Positions 17,471 to 26,537 of a stretch of DNA of 64,000 nt are shown piece by piece. Numbering within the stretch: position 1 is the stretch's first letter; each line of letters opens with the position of its first letter. The position numbers were made by a program, and so were the translations under genes. Below the pieces are notes generated by a model, which did no database searches, was not told the DNA's origin, and saw nothing but the letters and a program-made list of their open reading frames with translations. Origin of the DNA: Vallitalea sp. (GTDB taxonomy: Bacteria; Bacillota; Clostridia; Lachnospirales; Vallitaleaceae); assembly GCA_025210235.1 (NCBI GenBank), contig JAOASG010000057.1, positions 1 through 64,000 on the forward strand, read 5' to 3'.

Positions 17471-19093
17471 ATGAAAAAATTTATAAGTTTGTTATTAGTT
17501 GCACTACTTACTCTATCTGTTTTTACAGGTTGTGGTGATAAGGAAAAGACTAATACAGGTGGGGAAAACATTAAAGCAGAAGATAATAATAGTAAAGAAA
17601 ACAAAGATGCAAAAGAAAATGAAAAACAAGAAGATAATAAATTTTTATGTAGTGAAAAACCAATTACATTATCTATCTTTCAATTTATTCAGACACCTTT
17701 TAAAGATGACTATGCAGTATTCAAAAAAGCTGCTGAAATGACAAATATTAGTCTAAAAGGGGTTGTTTCACAAAGCTCATCAAAAAATAAAGAGGCATTT
17801 AATCTAATGGTTGTATCAGGTGATTTGGCAGATATCGTAGCATGGGATAGAGTTAAAATTCAAGAACTAGCATTAGATGGTGCTTTTACTGAATTAGATG
17901 ATTTAATTAATGAACATGCACCTAATATTAAAGCTTTTTTTGAAGCTCATCCTGATATTAAGAAACATGCCACAGCTTCAGATGGAAAAATATATCATAT
18001 TCCATATATTCCAGATGGTGAAGCAGCAGAAGCTTGGTTTATAAGACAAGATTGGTTAGATAAATTAGGATTAGAGCAACCAAAAACTATAGATGAACTT
18101 CATGATGTATTAGTAGCATTTAGAGATCAAGACCCAAATGGTAACAAGAAACAAGATGAAATACCATTTTTTACTAGAGGTACTAACAGAAACCGTTTAG
18201 CTGATTTTGCGCTTCTATGGGGAGCTCATGTTGGAGCAAGTAACTTATGGTATGTTGAAGATGGGGTTGTTAAGTTTGGACCTTATGAAAAAGAATTTAA
18301 AGATGCTTATGTTAATTTAGCTAAATGGTACGAGGAAGGATTAATTGACAAAGAAATTTATACTCGTGGAAAAACTGCAAGGGATTATGCATTAAAAGAA
18401 AACCTTGGGGGTATGACACATGATTGGTTTGGAAGTACTTCAGGATATAATGGAAAAGTAGATATTGAAGGATTTAAATTTGTGCCATTTGCACCTCCTG
18501 CTAATGTTAATGGAGAAATTAAAGAAAGATCTTTAAGAAGTAGATTACACTGGAGTGGATGGGGAATTGCAAGTACAAATAAACATCCAGTTGAAACAAT
18601 TAAATATTTCGATTTCTTCTTTACAGAAGAAGGTAGAAGGTTAATGAATTTTGGTATTGAAGACGATACATATACAATGCAAGATGGAAAACCTATTTTT
18701 ACAGATAAGGTTCTAAAAGCAGAAGAAGGTGCAGTAGCTGCAATTAGAAAATATGGTTGTCAATTAGCTACAGGATTCCAACAAGATTTTAACTACGAAA
18801 AACAATGGATGAATCCTGTCGCTTACGAAGGTGTTAAATTATATTCAGAAAATAAATATTTCATGGAACAATTCCCAAGTGGATTACCATATACTCCAGA
18901 TGAAAAAAGAAGATTTTCTGAATTATTTGTAGCTATTGAAACATCATTGGAAGAAACAACTCAAAAATGGGTTTTAGGTGGAGAAGATGTTAACTCAGGT
19001 TATGATTCTTTTATTAAAACGTTAGAGAATTTTGGAGTTAAAGAACTTATTGAAATACAACAAACTGCTTACGATAGATATATAGGTAAATAA
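17471..19093 (+). CDS. Extracellular solute-binding lipoprotein, family 1 (LplA-like)
   Basis: A 540-residue lipoprotein. The signal peptide ends at the lipobox VFTGC, and the Cys is followed by a 45-residue, highly charged Asn/Glu/Lys linker, then the binding domain. The large size and motifs such as IPYIPDGEAAEAWFIRQDWLD are typical of LplA/YtcQ proteins for uronate-rich oligosaccharides. Family knowledge suggests it delivers sugar to the two permeases encoded just upstream. A hairpin follows the stop and may limit read-through, so the binding protein would be made in excess over the enzymes encoded downstream. Confidence 0.9.
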   Translation: MKKFISLLLVALLTLSVFTGCGDKEKTNTGGENIKAEDNNSKENKDAKENEKQEDNKFLCSEKPITLSIFQFIQTPFKDDYAVFKKAAEMTNISLKGVVSQSSSKNKEAFNLMVVSGDLADIVAWDRVKIQELALDGAFTELDDLINEHAPNIKAFFEAHPDIKKHATASDGKIYHIPYIPDGEAAEAWFIRQDWLDKLGLEQPKTIDELHDVLVAFRDQDPNGNKKQDEIPFFTRGTNRNRLADFALLWGAHVGASNLWYVEDGVVKFGPYEKEFKDAYVNLAKWYEEGLIDKEIYTRGKTARDYALKENLGGMTHDWFGSTSGYNGKVDIEGFKFVPFAPPANVNGEIKERSLRSRLHWSGWGIASTNKHPVETIKYFDFFFTEEGRRLMNFGIEDDTYTMQDGKPIFTDKVLKAEEGAVAAIRKYGCQLATGFQQDFNYEKQWMNPVAYEGVKLYSENKYFMEQFPSGLPYTPDEKRRFSELFVAIETSLEETTQKWVLGGEDVNSGYDSFIKTLENFGVKELIEIQQTAYDRYIGK

Positions 19094-19135
19094 TTAAATA
19101 ATATCAAAAGCGCTAGTGCGCATAATAAAAAAGAT

Positions 19136-19174
19136 AATATAAGGCACATATCATTTAGTAATGTGCCTTATATT
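19136..19174 (+). terminator. Hairpin between binding protein and lyase genes
   Basis: AATATAAGGCACAT pairs with ATGTGCCTTATATT around an 11-nt loop. It lacks a clear T-run, so it more likely protects the upstream mRNA or acts as a partial terminator than a full stop. Confidence 0.6.
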
Positions 19175-19226
19175 AATATTAATAAATCAAGTTGTTAAAT
19201 ATTATAAGTTTTAGGAGAATAATAAA

Positions 19227-22220
19227 ATGATAGAAGATGTAGATATAATAGAACACTTTAAATGTGGAAACAGTTCTGATTTATATTTAAGTAAAAAACA
19301 TTTTAAGTTTTTAAAAGAAAGTATTTATTGGGAATTTAATAATAATGAGCCATTAACTTACAATAAAATGCTAGGTTATAAACCATTTATAGAAAATAAT
19401 AAAGATCAAATGCGTTCAGCGTTTTCTATATGGATATATAATGAAAAGCCTATTAAAGATACATTGAAATTTCAGTTTCTAAAAGATGAAAATAAATGTT
19501 GTGAATTTAAATTTGGACTAAATTATTGTGGTTGGAGGACTGCTTGGGTAATATATGATAGAGATATGGAAGGACAACCTATAGAAGGAATGAATAAAAT
19601 AAATATAATTCCACCAAAAAGTATTGCAACAGGTGAATTATATATTACTAATATGATAACAGCTAGCTTAATAGATCCTAGACATCCTACTAGTGATTTC
19701 CAAGTACCTTTTGTTAATCCTGATACTAAATCAAATGGGCATTGGTTAGATTTACTTTATTTTTCTAAGCAATATGAAAAAATGGATGGTATATGTTTGA
19801 AAGAAGAAATTGAAGAGATTAATACTATTAGCAATAGATACAATGAATATATTTTAGAAACACGAAAAAGTTATGTTACAACATGTAATTTATTAAAAGA
19901 AAGATATGATAAATATAAAATTAATTACGAAAATAATTTAATTAAAGGACGTTCTATAGATACAGCATATTATTTTGCTATAATACCTTTAATTGATAGA
20001 GATAAATTTATAATAGATTCAAGAACAATTAAGCTGCAAGATACATGTACTTTTTTACTAGAATTAGCAATCAGCTATCATAATATTGACAATTCTCAAG
20101 AAAAATCTTGTATAAGAAAAATGTTTATAAATCTTGTAAGACATTTATTAGACCAAGGATTTATTGAAGGAAGCAGTTTAGGAACAACACATCATCTTGG
20201 ATATCTTATACGTTATTATTATGATGCAATGTTTTTAATGAGAGAATATCTTAAAGAAGAAGAGTTACTTGAAATAGTTAGAAAAACTATGGCTTGGTAT
20301 TGTGGTCTTAATAGAGTTTTTGTTTATTCAAGGTTGTCAACAAGTGATATGGATATACTTAATACATTATCACAAGGTATGTTAGGAAGTATTTTGCTTA
20401 TTGAAGATGAAAATATTAAGGCACATTATTTGAATTGGTTTAAAAAATGGATAGATTATTCATTAAGTCCTGCTAAGGGATTATATGGCCCGTTGAAAAA
20501 AGATGGTTGTATTTACCATCATTGTAATCATTATCCTGCATATGGACTTGATGGTATGAAGGGAATTACGCCTGTTATCTATTTTTTAAGTCGTACGAAA
20601 TTTAGTGTGTCAGAAGAAGCACACGCTTTAATGAAAAAAGCCCTTTTATATATGCGTTTATATTCTAATAAAAAAAATTGGCTTGTTAGTTTATGTGCAA
20701 GACATCCAAAAGGTAAAGGTCAACATACAGAGTTAAGTACAATTCCGTTTAAATATATGGCTCTTGCTGGAACTCCAAATGGAGAAATGGATGTAGATGA
20801 AGAAATTGCATCTGCTTATATTAGACTTCTTTCTAAGGAAGAGAAAAATAAAGAGTTGAAAAGGTTTGAAGCTAATAATATTAAAGAAGAAAAAATACCA
20901 AATGGAAATTGGTCTATGAATTATTCATGCCTTTCTCTACATAGAAGAGATGAATGGTTAGTAGGTGTAAAAGGACATAGTAGGTATTTATGGAGTCATG
21001 AATCTTATGTTAGCGCTAATTTATATGGACGATATATTACTTATGGAAATATTCAAATATTAAGTCAAGGGGATCCTATAACTAATGAAGATAGTGGCTA
21101 TGTTACAGATGGGTTTGATTGGAATCGTTGGCCTGGAACAACTACCATTCAATTACCTTTTGATGAATTAAAGTCGGATGTAAGAAATTTAGATGTATAT
21201 AGCGGTTATGAAGAGATGCTGTTATCAGATGAAGCTTTTGCAGGAGCACTTAATATTCAAAATAAACAAGGAATGTTTGCTATGAAGCTTCATGAACATG
21301 CTAAATATGATGGTAGTCATAGAGTTAATTTATCTGTATTTATGTTTGATAATCGAATTATATGTCTTGGTTCAAATATTGGTAATGATGATAATTTACA
21401 TGAAACACATACAACGTTATTTCAAAATAATCTTAAATCTATGGGAAATAGCATTTGTATTAATGGAATGGATATTAAAGAATTGCCTTATAGTGAATCA
21501 TTAAATAGTAATGAAAGTATGTGGCTATTAGATAATGTGGAAAATGGATATTATATTCCAAAAGGACAACAAGTCGATATATTAAGAAAAGAGCAATATT
21601 CAAAAGCTCAAGATACGTGTGAAGATACAAAAGGGCTATTTGCTACAGCCATTATTAATCATTCTAAAGCACCAAAAAATAGTGAATATGAGTATGCAAT
21701 AGTTATAAAAGCTACAAAATCTATAATGAATGAATTTACTAAAAAAATGTCTAGTAGTAAACCAATTTACAATGTTATCAAAAAAGATGCTAGTGCGCAT
21801 ATTGTTAGAGATAATATACTAAATATAACAGCGTATGCTTTATTTGAAAAAAATACTAGTGTTAATGTTGGTTATTTATTAGGTGTTGATACTCCTTGTA
21901 TGGTTATGATTAAAGAGAATGAGGAAAAACTAATTATTAGTGTAGTTGACCCTGATTTAAGATTGTATACAGGTATTGAGGAAGATCAATATAATAGTGA
22001 AGGAATACAAAAAGAAGTAAGTGTTTATTCAAGAAAATGGAAATCAAATGAGAGCCAACCATCTGAACTTACAATTGTAATAAAAGATAACTGGAACATA
22101 AAGGGTAATGATAATAAAATAAAAGTATTAAATGATGATAATAATACAAAGATTAAAATTATGTGTCAAGATGCAATGCAAATTGAATTTGAACTTAATA
22201 AAAGTAATAATTATAGGTAA
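19227..22220 (+). CDS. Polysaccharide lyase family 8, chondroitin-ABC-lyase type
   Basis: A 997-residue lyase that cleaves chondroitin/dermatan sulfate or hyaluronan by beta-elimination, leaving 4,5-unsaturated uronate. The N-terminal beta-sandwich (residues ~15-190) carries the LNYCGWRTAWVIYDRDMEGQ segment of Proteus chondroitinase ABC. The alpha-toroid follows, then the C-terminal beta-domains. The catalytic set is visible: His432 and Tyr439 in HHCNHYPAY, Arg492 in ARHPKGKGQH and Glu592 in SHESYVSANLYGRY. These correspond to H501, Y508, R560 and E653 of the Proteus enzyme. No signal peptide is seen at the N terminus, which begins MIEDVDIIEHFKCG, so the enzyme is probably cytoplasmic. The stop codon overlaps a repeat at 22214. 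Confidence 0.92.
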   Translation: MIEDVDIIEHFKCGNSSDLYLSKKHFKFLKESIYWEFNNNEPLTYNKMLGYKPFIENNKDQMRSAFSIWIYNEKPIKDTLKFQFLKDENKCCEFKFGLNYCGWRTAWVIYDRDMEGQPIEGMNKINIIPPKSIATGELYITNMITASLIDPRHPTSDFQVPFVNPDTKSNGHWLDLLYFSKQYEKMDGICLKEEIEEINTISNRYNEYILETRKSYVTTCNLLKERYDKYKINYENNLIKGRSIDTAYYFAIIPLIDRDKFIIDSRTIKLQDTCTFLLELAISYHNIDNSQEKSCIRKMFINLVRHLLDQGFIEGSSLGTTHHLGYLIRYYYDAMFLMREYLKEEELLEIVRKTMAWYCGLNRVFVYSRLSTSDMDILNTLSQGMLGSILLIEDENIKAHYLNWFKKWIDYSLSPAKGLYGPLKKDGCIYHHCNHYPAYGLDGMKGITPVIYFLSRTKFSVSEEAHALMKKALLYMRLYSNKKNWLVSLCARHPKGKGQHTELSTIPFKYMALAGTPNGEMDVDEEIASAYIRLLSKEEKNKELKRFEANNIKEEKIPNGNWSMNYSCLSLHRRDEWLVGVKGHSRYLWSHESYVSANLYGRYITYGNIQILSQGDPITNEDSGYVTDGFDWNRWPGTTTIQLPFDELKSDVRNLDVYSGYEEMLLSDEAFAGALNIQNKQGMFAMKLHEHAKYDGSHRVNLSVFMFDNRIICLGSNIGNDDNLHETHTTLFQNNLKSMGNSICINGMDIKELPYSESLNSNESMWLLDNVENGYYIPKGQQVDILRKEQYSKAQDTCEDTKGLFATAIINHSKAPKNSEYEYAIVIKATKSIMNEFTKKMSSSKPIYNVIKKDASAHIVRDNILNITAYALFEKNTSVNVGYLLGVDTPCMVMIKENEEKLIISVVDPDLRLYTGIEEDQYNSEGIQKEVSVYSRKWKSNESQPSELTIVIKDNWNIKGNDNKIKVLNDDNNTKIKIMCQDAMQIEFELNKSNNYR

Positions 22221-22328
22221 TTGCAAAATTAGAAAATATAATTCTTTACATACAATATGTAGTTCTTATTTGAAACGGGAACCCAACATATTGTATTAAA
22301 GAATCAACGTAGTTTTGCAATTACTTAA
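22214..22328. repeat. 115-bp hairpin bounded by TAGGTAATTGCAAAA repeats
   Basis: TAGGTAATTGCAAAATTA (22214) and its inverted partner TAGTTTTGCAATTACTTAA (22310) form the ends. An inner pair, ATTCTTTACATACAATATGT with ACATATTGTATTAAAGAAT, extends the stem. The left end includes the PL8 stop codon. The structure looks like a small MITE-like or REP-like element lodged between the lyase and GH88 genes. Confidence 0.7.
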
Positions 22329-22360
22329 GTAATAATTAAATTATAAGGAGTGACATAAAA

Positions 22361-23551
22361 ATGAATAAAGTAATTGATGAAGGAATAAAAAATATTAACA
22401 GATATGAGTCGAAACCTAATCTAACAAAAAATGATATAAAAAAAGCTATTGATCATGTTTTAGCAAAGATAGATCAAAATCTAGATAAATATACTAATAA
22501 ATTTCCAACAGCTTCAAGTAAAGATTTAGTTTATGGTGAACTTGATAATGTTGATTGGACTGCAAGTTTTTTCACTGGTATGTTATGGTTGGCATATGAA
22601 GTAACTGAAGATGAAAAATATAAAAATGTTGCTAAGATTCATATACAAAGTTTTAAAGAAAGATTAGAGAAAAGAATACAGCTTGATCACCATGACTTAG
22701 GTTTTTTATATACTCTTTCATGCGTTAGTTCCTACAAAATTACAGGAGATGAAGAATCTAAAGAAATTGCTTTAGAAGCAGCTAAGTTATTGGCTTCAAG
22801 ATATTATGATAAAGCTGAAATTATTCAAGCTTGGGGAGATTTAAGCGACCCTACACAAAGAGGTAGAATGATTATTGATTGTAATATGAATTTACCATTG
22901 TTATATTGGGCAAGTGATGTAACGGGTGATTCATCATATAAAGATATGGCGACAAAACATATTGCACAAGCTAGCAAATATTTAATTAGAGAAGATGCAT
23001 CATCATTTCATACTTACTATATGGATACTAAAACAGGAGAACCACTCTATGGTAACACAAAACAAGGATATAGCGATGATTCTTGTTGGGCTAGAGGACA
23101 AGCATGGGGAATATATGGATTTCCACTTAGCTATTCATATATTAAAGATTGGAATTTAATAGAATTAACTAAAAAGGTTACAAATTATTATCTTAATCGT
23201 TTACCAGAAGACAGTATTTGCTATTGGGATTTAATTTTTACTGAAAAAGATAACGAGGAAAGGGATAGTTCAGCAGCTGCTATCGCAGTATGTGGACTTC
23301 TTGAACTTATTAAGTATTTACCAGTAACTGATGAGTATTATGAATATTATAAAAATGCTTCCCAGATGATGTTAAAATCATTAATAACAGACTATACAAC
23401 TGATATAAATAGTGATGCTAATGGGCTTTTATTACATGGTGTATACTATAAAGGCGGTGATTGTGGTGTAGATGAATCCTGTATTTTTGGTGATTATTAT
23501 TATTTTGAAGCATTAGTAAGAGCTTATAAAGATTGGAATAAATACTGGTAA
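22361..23551 (+). CDS. Unsaturated glucuronyl hydrolase, GH88
   Basis: A 396-residue (alpha/alpha)6-barrel enzyme that removes the 4,5-unsaturated uronate from lyase-made disaccharides by hydrating its double bond. The two key aspartates are Asp112 in HHDLGF and Asp173 in IIDCNMNLPLL. Their 61-residue spacing equals that of Asp88 and Asp149 in the Bacillus GL1 enzyme. DDSCWARGQAWGIYG is a further family motif. There is no signal peptide, as usual for cytoplasmic GH88. The product rearranges spontaneously to the KduI substrate. The gene lies between lyase and sulfatase, with RBS AAGGAG. Confidence 0.94.
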   Translation: MNKVIDEGIKNINRYESKPNLTKNDIKKAIDHVLAKIDQNLDKYTNKFPTASSKDLVYGELDNVDWTASFFTGMLWLAYEVTEDEKYKNVAKIHIQSFKERLEKRIQLDHHDLGFLYTLSCVSSYKITGDEESKEIALEAAKLLASRYYDKAEIIQAWGDLSDPTQRGRMIIDCNMNLPLLYWASDVTGDSSYKDMATKHIAQASKYLIREDASSFHTYYMDTKTGEPLYGNTKQGYSDDSCWARGQAWGIYGFPLSYSYIKDWNLIELTKKVTNYYLNRLPEDSICYWDLIFTEKDNEERDSSAAAIAVCGLLELIKYLPVTDEYYEYYKNASQMMLKSLITDYTTDINSDANGLLLHGVYYKGGDCGVDESCIFGDYYYFEALVRAYKDWNKYW

Positions 23552-23577
23552 AAAATCTATATAAGAAGGTGAAAGTA

Positions 23578-24981
23578 ATGAAAAAACCTAATTTAATATA
23601 TGTGTTTGCAGATCAATGGAGAAAACATGCTTTAGGATTTATGAAAGAGGATCCAGTAATTACGCCTAATATTGATAAATTTGCTAATGAAAACGTTGTT
23701 GTTGAAAACGCAATAAGTGTTTGTCCTTTATGTTCTCCTCATAGAGCATCATTAATTACTGGAAAATATCCAATAACTACTGGAGTGTTTACTAATTGTA
23801 AAGTAGGATTAGATATTGAGTTGAATCCTGATGAAGATAGTATTGGTAATGTACTTAAAAATAATGGATATCAAACTGGATATATAGGCAAATGGCATTT
23901 AGACAATCCAGAAGTAAACATTTCTGAAAATCCAATTTCAGGAGCAAAAGCATGGGATGCATATACTCCACCAGGACCTAGGAGACAAGGATTTGATTTT
24001 TGGTATTCTTATGGTACTGATAATAATCATTTGAATCCGCATTATTGGACGGATACACACGAACAAATAAAGATTAACAAATGGTCTGTTGAGCATGAAA
24101 CAGATGTAGCAATAGATTTTATTAAAAATGCAGATAAGGATAAATCCTTTGCACTGTTTGTATCGTATAATCCGCCTCACAGCCCATATGATTTAGTTCC
24201 TGAAAAATATAAACAAATGTATGAGGATATGGACTATGAATTTAGACCTAATGTAATAACTGGAAAAGTAAGACCTCATACACATCCTTATGTTGAAATG
24301 AGTGATGAAGAACTTAGAAAAGATCAGAAAAATTATTTCGCAGAGGTTTCTGGTATTGATGAAAATTTTGGAAGATTATTAGATGCAATAAAATCAATGA
24401 ATCTTGAAGAAGATACTATTATTGTTTTATCAGCTGATCATGGAGATATGTTAGGTTCTCATGGCTTAATGGCAAAACATGTATGGTATGAAGAGTCTAT
24501 TGGTATTCCATTTGTAATAGGATGGAAGGGTAAAATGAAACCAACAAAAAATGATGTTATTATTGATAGTGCGGATCAAATGCCAACACTTTTAGGTATG
24601 ATGGATATCTCTATTCCTGATTCTGTTGAAGGTACTAATAAATCTAAACAATTAATGACAAGTTGTGATAATGAAGAAGATTATACGGTTATTGGATGTT
24701 ATCCTGGTGCTTACGAGGCTGTATGTGAATTTAGAAAGCAAGGTTTGGATAATACAGCATATGGTTGGAGAGGTATACGTACAAAAAAATATACATATGT
24801 TATTCATAAGGGCTATGCCCCAGAGTGTAAAACCGAAAGGCTGTTATATGATTTAAAAGAAGATCCTTATCAAATGAAACCAGTAATAATTGATGAAGTA
24901 AATAAAGATGAAAAAATAAAAAGATACGAAGAAATTATTAAAAGGCATTTAAAAAACACAAATGATCCATTCATTGTATAG
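23578..24981 (+). CDS. Cys-type (FGly) sulfatase
   Basis: A 467-residue arylsulfatase-superfamily enzyme. The CxPxR maturation motif is CSPHR at residues 52-56 followed by ASLITGKYP, so Cys52 should be converted to formylglycine. Metal ligands are suggested by ADQ near residue 12 and LSADHGDMLGSHG. An in-frame GTG at 23569 is rejected since the ribosome site GAAGGTGA overlaps it. No signal peptide is seen, so it would act on imported sulfated oligosaccharides, probably unsaturated chondroitin disaccharides before or after GH88. A radical-SAM maturase (anSME) is needed and is not in the window. Exact sulfate position unknown. Confidence 0.93.
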   Translation: MKKPNLIYVFADQWRKHALGFMKEDPVITPNIDKFANENVVVENAISVCPLCSPHRASLITGKYPITTGVFTNCKVGLDIELNPDEDSIGNVLKNNGYQTGYIGKWHLDNPEVNISENPISGAKAWDAYTPPGPRRQGFDFWYSYGTDNNHLNPHYWTDTHEQIKINKWSVEHETDVAIDFIKNADKDKSFALFVSYNPPHSPYDLVPEKYKQMYEDMDYEFRPNVITGKVRPHTHPYVEMSDEELRKDQKNYFAEVSGIDENFGRLLDAIKSMNLEEDTIIVLSADHGDMLGSHGLMAKHVWYEESIGIPFVIGWKGKMKPTKNDVIIDSADQMPTLLGMMDISIPDSVEGTNKSKQLMTSCDNEEDYTVIGCYPGAYEAVCEFRKQGLDNTAYGWRGIRTKKYTYVIHKGYAPECKTERLLYDLKEDPYQMKPVIIDEVNKDEKIKRYEEIIKRHLKNTNDPFIV

Positions 24982-25055
24982 CACAATGATAAATGTAAAA
25001 TAACATTTTCATTAATTTAATAAAAATACTTGTTTTGATTAAATACATAGATTAC

Positions 25056-25087
25056 AAAAAAGAATTGTTATATAACAGTTCTTTTTT
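25056..25087 (+). terminator. Terminator of the glycosaminoglycan operon
   Basis: AAAAAAGAATTGTTA pairs with TAACAGTTCTTTTTT with a tiny loop and ends in a T-run, 75 bp after the sulfatase stop. Confidence 0.75.
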
Positions 25088-25259
25088 GCATTATAAGGCA
25101 TCATTTTAATGCGTTAGCCCTTTTAAAAGATAGAAAGATGCTTGAAATAGCTATAATAAGAATGCTATAATTATATTTATTAAATAAGGTGGTTTTATTG
25201 TAAGTAAAAAAAATAAAATTCTTAGTGTTGCAATTATCAAATATGAAAGGAGAAAAATT

Positions 25260-25421
25260 ATGATACAATATAATGACAAATTATACAAAAAAGTTAGTGG
25301 AGCAGGTAAAGCAGGAATTACAATAGGTATTATTTCTATTATAACAGGGATATCTATAGGAATCATATCAATTATTTTTGGTTCTAAACTTATAAATGCT
25401 AGAAATCAATTGATAGATTAG
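25260..25421 (+). CDS. Small glycine-rich membrane protein, 53 residues
   Basis: A short gene with a strong ribosome site (GAAAGGAG, seven bases before ATG). The product starts MIQYNDKLYKKVSGAGKAGI and has one long hydrophobic stretch rich in Ile and Gly (about residues 17-42), then FGSKLINARNQLID. Small proteins of this layout are common in Clostridia, with no known role. It lies alone between the sulfatase terminator and the TTG-started gene at 25517. The coding call rests on the ribosome site and the well-formed hydrophobic/charged pattern. Confidence 0.65.
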   Translation: MIQYNDKLYKKVSGAGKAGITIGIISIITGISIGIISIIFGSKLINARNQLID

Positions 25422-25516
25422 ATTACATAAAATATTATATATAATCTATCTACAACTTATATTATTAACAAGCATATAATATATAAAGTTAAATAAAGTG
25501 CTTGTGAGGTGATAAG

Positions 25517-26242
25517 TTGAACAAAAAAGTAAGAGTTCATAATTATTATTTGTCAATGAAACAAGGTTCTAGGATAGATGGTAGAATTATTATTAAAGAT
25601 ATATCGAGAGATCAGATTCGATGTACAATAGATAAAGAACCTCAAAATGGAAAAACGGAATTAACTACTAATGGGTATTGGTCTTATATCCCCAATAAAA
25701 AGTTTATTGGAACAGAAGAATTTAAAATAAAAGTGTTTATTAATGGAGTAGGAGAAAAATATTCAACTATAAAGATAGATATAGAACAACAAGAAATGAG
25801 TACCAAGATATCGAAAATAATACAATTTGAAAATAAATTAAAAATTGATAACTATGAAGATGAAATTGTTGAAATAAAAAATATAGAATTAGTAATTGAT
25901 ATACTTGATAAAAAGTTAATAAAAAATGATTTTAATCGTACTTCTAAATTAAATATATTGGGTAAATTAAAGTATTTAATTAATTATGATGTTGGTATTA
26001 TACCAATTAAAAAGAAATCTTTTTGGTTTGATGAATATACTGATGAAATAAGTGAATTTATACCTGAAAATGAAGTTCATGTAGAAAAAGAAACAAAATT
26101 TAAAACATTAATTGATTTAGGAGATTTTGAGATAGAAGATGATATTATTATTGAATATGAAGTTAAATATCAAAATTATAAGGTAATAAACTACGATAGT
26201 ATAAATCATTATTGTGCTATTGAACTGTTTATAAATAAGTAA
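25517..26242 (+). CDS. Ig-like plus DUF3794-like domain protein
   Basis: A 241-residue protein without signal peptide. Residues ~10-95 resemble a cadherin/Ig-like repeat (GYWSYIPNKKFIGTEEFKIKV is the typical tandem-repeat strand pattern). Residues ~115-240 resemble DUF3794, the domain of SipL and other spore-coat morphogenetic proteins (compare ILGKLKYLINYD). The start is TTG, placed by GAGGTGAT eight bases upstream. A perfect hairpin overlaps the stop codon. A spore-coat role is inferred from the possible DUF3794 fold and the germination operon next to it. Assignment tentative. Confidence 0.55.
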   Translation: MNKKVRVHNYYLSMKQGSRIDGRIIIKDISRDQIRCTIDKEPQNGKTELTTNGYWSYIPNKKFIGTEEFKIKVFINGVGEKYSTIKIDIEQQEMSTKISKIIQFENKLKIDNYEDEIVEIKNIELVIDILDKKLIKNDFNRTSKLNILGKLKYLINYDVGIIPIKKKSFWFDEYTDEISEFIPENEVHVEKETKFKTLIDLGDFEIEDDIIIEYEVKYQNYKVINYDSINHYCAIELFINK

Positions 26243-26266
26243 GGTACAGATAACTGTACCTTACTT
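26237..26266. terminator. Hairpin overlapping the stop codon
   Basis: AAGTAAGGTACAG pairs perfectly with CTGTACCTTACTT around ATAA. The stop TAA of the preceding gene lies in the left arm. No T-run follows. It may act as a weak terminator or an mRNA-end protector. Confidence 0.55.
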
Positions 26267-26392
26267 ACAATTCTGAGGAGGATTTTACTGACAAGTTAAA
26301 CTTGCCAAAGTAATTGATTAGCAATTAAGTCTAATATATGTTGTCCTAATTTATTATATGTACTTGTCTACATGTATGTTACAATTTTATTT

Positions 26393-26435
26393 AAAAAGCT
26401 AGGAAATGATAATATTCATTTTTTAGCTTTTTTTA
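26393..26435 (+). terminator. T-rich hairpin upstream of the ger operon
   Basis: AAAAGCTAGGAAATGA pairs with TCATTTTTTAGCTTTT and is followed by TTT. It would shield the ger operon from upstream transcription. Between 26267 and 26392 no gene is seen. Confidence 0.6.
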
Positions 26436-26537
26436 TAAGGAATAATATAGACATAATATGGAATAATAATTATAAGTTATAGTTAACATATTATACTAAC
26501 AAATTAAGCCTTGAGTATATAGAAGGAATGAATATAT

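Noticed and set aside
25151..25366. 71-residue minus-strand frame
   Set aside because: It is the complement of the 53-residue plus-strand gene at 25260, which has a strong ribosome site; the minus frame has none.
26436..26537. Sigma-G promoter of the ger operon
   Set aside because: CATATTA near 26489 resembles a -10 element, but no -35 element lies at the correct distance.
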